Below are positions 14,051-15,000 of a stretch of 15,000 bases of DNA, piece after piece (the stretch's first letter is position 1; the number at the start of each line of letters is the position of its first letter). A model generated the notes under the pieces. It made no database searches. It had not been told where the DNA came from and saw only the letters and a list, made by a program, of their open reading frames with translations. Position numbers and translations under genes: made by a program. The DNA comes from Salpingoeca rosetta (taxonomy: Eukaryota > Opisthokonta > Choanoflagellata > Craspedida > Salpingoecidae), in assembly GCF_000188695.1 (NCBI RefSeq), contig NW_004754918.1:107858-122857 (forward strand), given 5' to 3'.

Positions 14051-15000
14051 CTGGGGTCTGTGTGAGCGGGTGGTTGTTGTCCTGGAGCATGACATATGTG
14101 GAGCCGGCGGTAGTGACGGCGTGCAGAGCGGGGGGACCGCGACTGGCAATCAGCTGCTGTCGAAGCTGTCGTGGTGATGGTGGCGGTATTGGTCGTGGTG
14201 GTGGAGGTGGCGGTAAGGGGGTCGTGGGTAACAGGTACGTGCTCAAGAGCAAAGGGACACAAACACAAACACACACACGTGCACCACACCCACACCCACA
14301 CCCACACCCACACACCCACACGCACACGCACACGCGCGCTCGCCAGCATCAGCACCGTGGACCGACCTTGCAGTATGTGATGCCGAGGAGGGCGCCTGGA
14401 GCAATGGCGTCAAACACTCCCGGCTGCGATGTGTATCCCATCTGCACAACAATGTCGCGTGCAGGGGCAGAGTGGTCGCGAAGAAGAACCCAGCGCAGGA
14501 GGCGGAACGAGCCACGCGCCGTGCGTCGCCGCTCCACACGGCCAACGTGCAGCACCACGCCCACCACGGTTGCATACTGGTGGTGACGGCCGAGGAAGCG
14601 TGCGCGGTGCACGTGCGCGGCAAAGTGAGAACGGAGCACTATCCTGCTGAATGTCAGCGGCGATGGAAACGCCTTGAGCGCGGGCGTGCTGCCTTGGGTG
14701 TGCTGGGGGTGAGCCTGATGTTGATGGGCAGCACTAGTGGAAGCAGATGCTGGCTGTGAGCCTGCAGCTGCAGCTGCGGCGGTCTTCTTGCTTTGCTTGG
14801 GGTGCTTCTTCGTCTTGGTATTGTTCTTCGGTTTCTTTGTCTTGGATCCGTCTCCGTTCGCTTTCGCCGGCTCCTGTTCCTCCCCGTCGTCATCTTCATC
14901 ATCTTCAGCAACGCTGTCATTGTCATCATCGCCTTCATTAACGCCATCACCACCACCACCGTCACCATCAACCGCACCATTACCCGATGCGAGTGCGGGT
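11260..15000 (-). CDS. RADX: RADX-like OB-fold protein, C-terminal 636 aa (N-terminus beyond right edge)
   Basis: Ten exons in gene order: 15000-14367, 14165-14049, 13864-13825, 13564-13452, 13333-13285, 13070-12898, 12740-12645, 12443-12372, 12096-11966 and 11746-11260 (stop). All phases join. The first exon has an acidic and Lys-rich low-complexity stretch, then an OB-fold-like segment (VVGVVLHVGRV, then RWVLLRDHS, TSQPGVFDAI). From memory this aligns in order with human RADX: VIGLLVFVGRV, TSQPEIFENI, then IGGFYTWPQPP with IGGYYPYPPVP, ERRHVYIQG with EQKRIAIQG, and a final domain (IWLLTIRSLN, DALLVPDG, HRIVFGLSLF). RADX is an RPA-related single-stranded-DNA-binding protein that restrains RAD51 at forks. 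The C-terminus adds a 28-residue poly-Gln and a basic tail (KRTRSAGRKQKA). Least certain is the start of exon 2, which has several AGs, and its GTCGGT donor. Confidence 0.8.
11416..11499. repeat. (TTG)n / (CAA)n tract coding poly-Gln in the RADX-like protein
   Basis: 28 triplets that read as Gln in the last exon of the RADX-like gene, 26 CAA and two adjacent CAG codons. It lies between the last folded domain and the basic C-terminus. Confidence 0.9.
11781..11830. repeat. TG/TATG microsatellite in last RADX-like intron
   Basis: An imperfect TG repeat on the plus strand, which is CA in gene sense. It lies in the 3' part of the intron at 11965-11747, upstream of the TTTTCAG acceptor. Confidence 0.8.
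12114..12184. repeat. TG microsatellite in RADX-like intron
   Basis: A TG/CG repeat on the plus strand, which is CA in gene sense. It lies immediately upstream of the acceptor of the intron at 12371-12097. Confidence 0.85.
12565..12614. repeat. (CA)25 microsatellite in RADX-like intron
   Basis: A perfect CA run on the plus strand, extended by CAGACA to about 12628. It is TG in gene sense and lies near the donor of the intron at 12644-12444. Confidence 0.9.
13096..13131. repeat. TG microsatellite in RADX-like intron (acceptor side)
   Basis: A TG/CG repeat on the plus strand, which is CA in gene sense. It lies on the acceptor side of the intron at 13284-13071, whose donor side carries the reciprocal CA tract at 13249-13276. 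Confidence 0.85.
13249..13276. repeat. CA microsatellite in RADX-like intron (donor side)
   Basis: A CA run on the plus strand, which is TG in gene sense, about 8 bases after the donor of the intron at 13284-13071. It could pair with the opposite repeat at 13096-13131 in the transcript. Confidence 0.85.
13577..13664. repeat. (GTT)n(GGT)n tract next to a RADX-like 3' splice site
   Basis: On the plus strand, about 23 GTT triplets are followed by GGT triplets. In gene sense this is (ACC)n then (AAC)n, ending about 12 bases before the acceptor AG at 13566-13565. A frame through it reads poly-Asn or poly-Gln, but the splice phase of the preceding 40-base exon places it in the intron. Confidence 0.85.
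13981..14048. repeat. (AC)34 microsatellite adjoining a donor site
   Basis: A perfect AC run of 68 bases on the plus strand. In gene sense it is (GT)34, and its first GT is the donor of the RADX-like intron at 14048-13865, so the repeat itself forms the 5' splice site. Confidence 0.95.
14262..14340. repeat. CA/CCCACA repeat in first visible RADX-like intron
   Basis: CA- and CCCACA-rich repeats on the plus strand, which are TG-rich in gene sense. They lie in the donor half of the intron at 14366-14166. Confidence 0.85.

Noticed and set aside
13351..14355. 334-codon minus-strand open frame with a Gln run
   Set aside because: It crosses three introns in a different frame from the RADX-like exons. 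The short exons at 14049-14165, 13825-13864 and 13452-13564 join in phase and match RADX, and this frame does not.

Overview
The window reads as nuclear DNA of a unicellular holozoan, most likely a choanoflagellate such as Salpingoeca rosetta (inference). The reasons are GC-rich coding regions with short introns (about 115-320 bp), dense TG/CA and TTG/CAA microsatellites, animal-type protein families (TEX264, RADX, TIR), and low-complexity Asn, Gln and Asp tracts. I see no bacterial operons, tRNA, rRNA, CRISPR array or transposon. All homology statements rest on motif recognition and alignment from memory, not on a database search.

Layout, left to right. (1) 1-2844, minus: one uninterrupted reading frame, open at the left edge, for a membrane protein with an N-terminal hydrophobic segment, a sequon-bearing ectodomain, a transmembrane helix with a CCC juxtamembrane, and a long charged tail containing poly-Asn. 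(2) 2845-3520: divergent intergenic and leader region. (3) 3521-7764, plus: a four-exon gene for an 1128-residue protein with an acidic N-terminus, ARM-like helical repeats, an acidic linker, a TIR domain, a short helix and a possible CaaX end. (4) 7765-8325: convergent intergenic region. (5) 8326-9936, minus: a five-exon TEX264-like gene (203 residues). (6) 10500-10898, minus: an unrecognised helical protein of about 132 residues. (7) 11260-15000, minus: the 3' part of a RADX-like gene, with ten exons visible and its N-terminal part beyond the right edge.

The three spliced genes were reconstructed by hand. All 16 introns keep the reading phase. All 16 donors have G at +5 (GTNNG), and all acceptors are AG. 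The introns also share a strand polarity: where repeats are present, UG-type repeats lie toward the donor and CA-type repeats toward the acceptor, in the sense of the gene.

The genes do not form an obvious pathway. The ARM-TIR gene suggests innate-type or NAD-related TIR signalling, TEX264 suggests ER-phagy, and RADX suggests single-stranded-DNA binding at replication forks. The most unusual points are the ARM-TIR architecture with a stop-free, in-frame (TTG)40 intron just after the candidate catalytic Glu, the TEX264-like protein without the C-terminal autophagy tail, the RADX homologue outside animals, and the intron repeat polarity.
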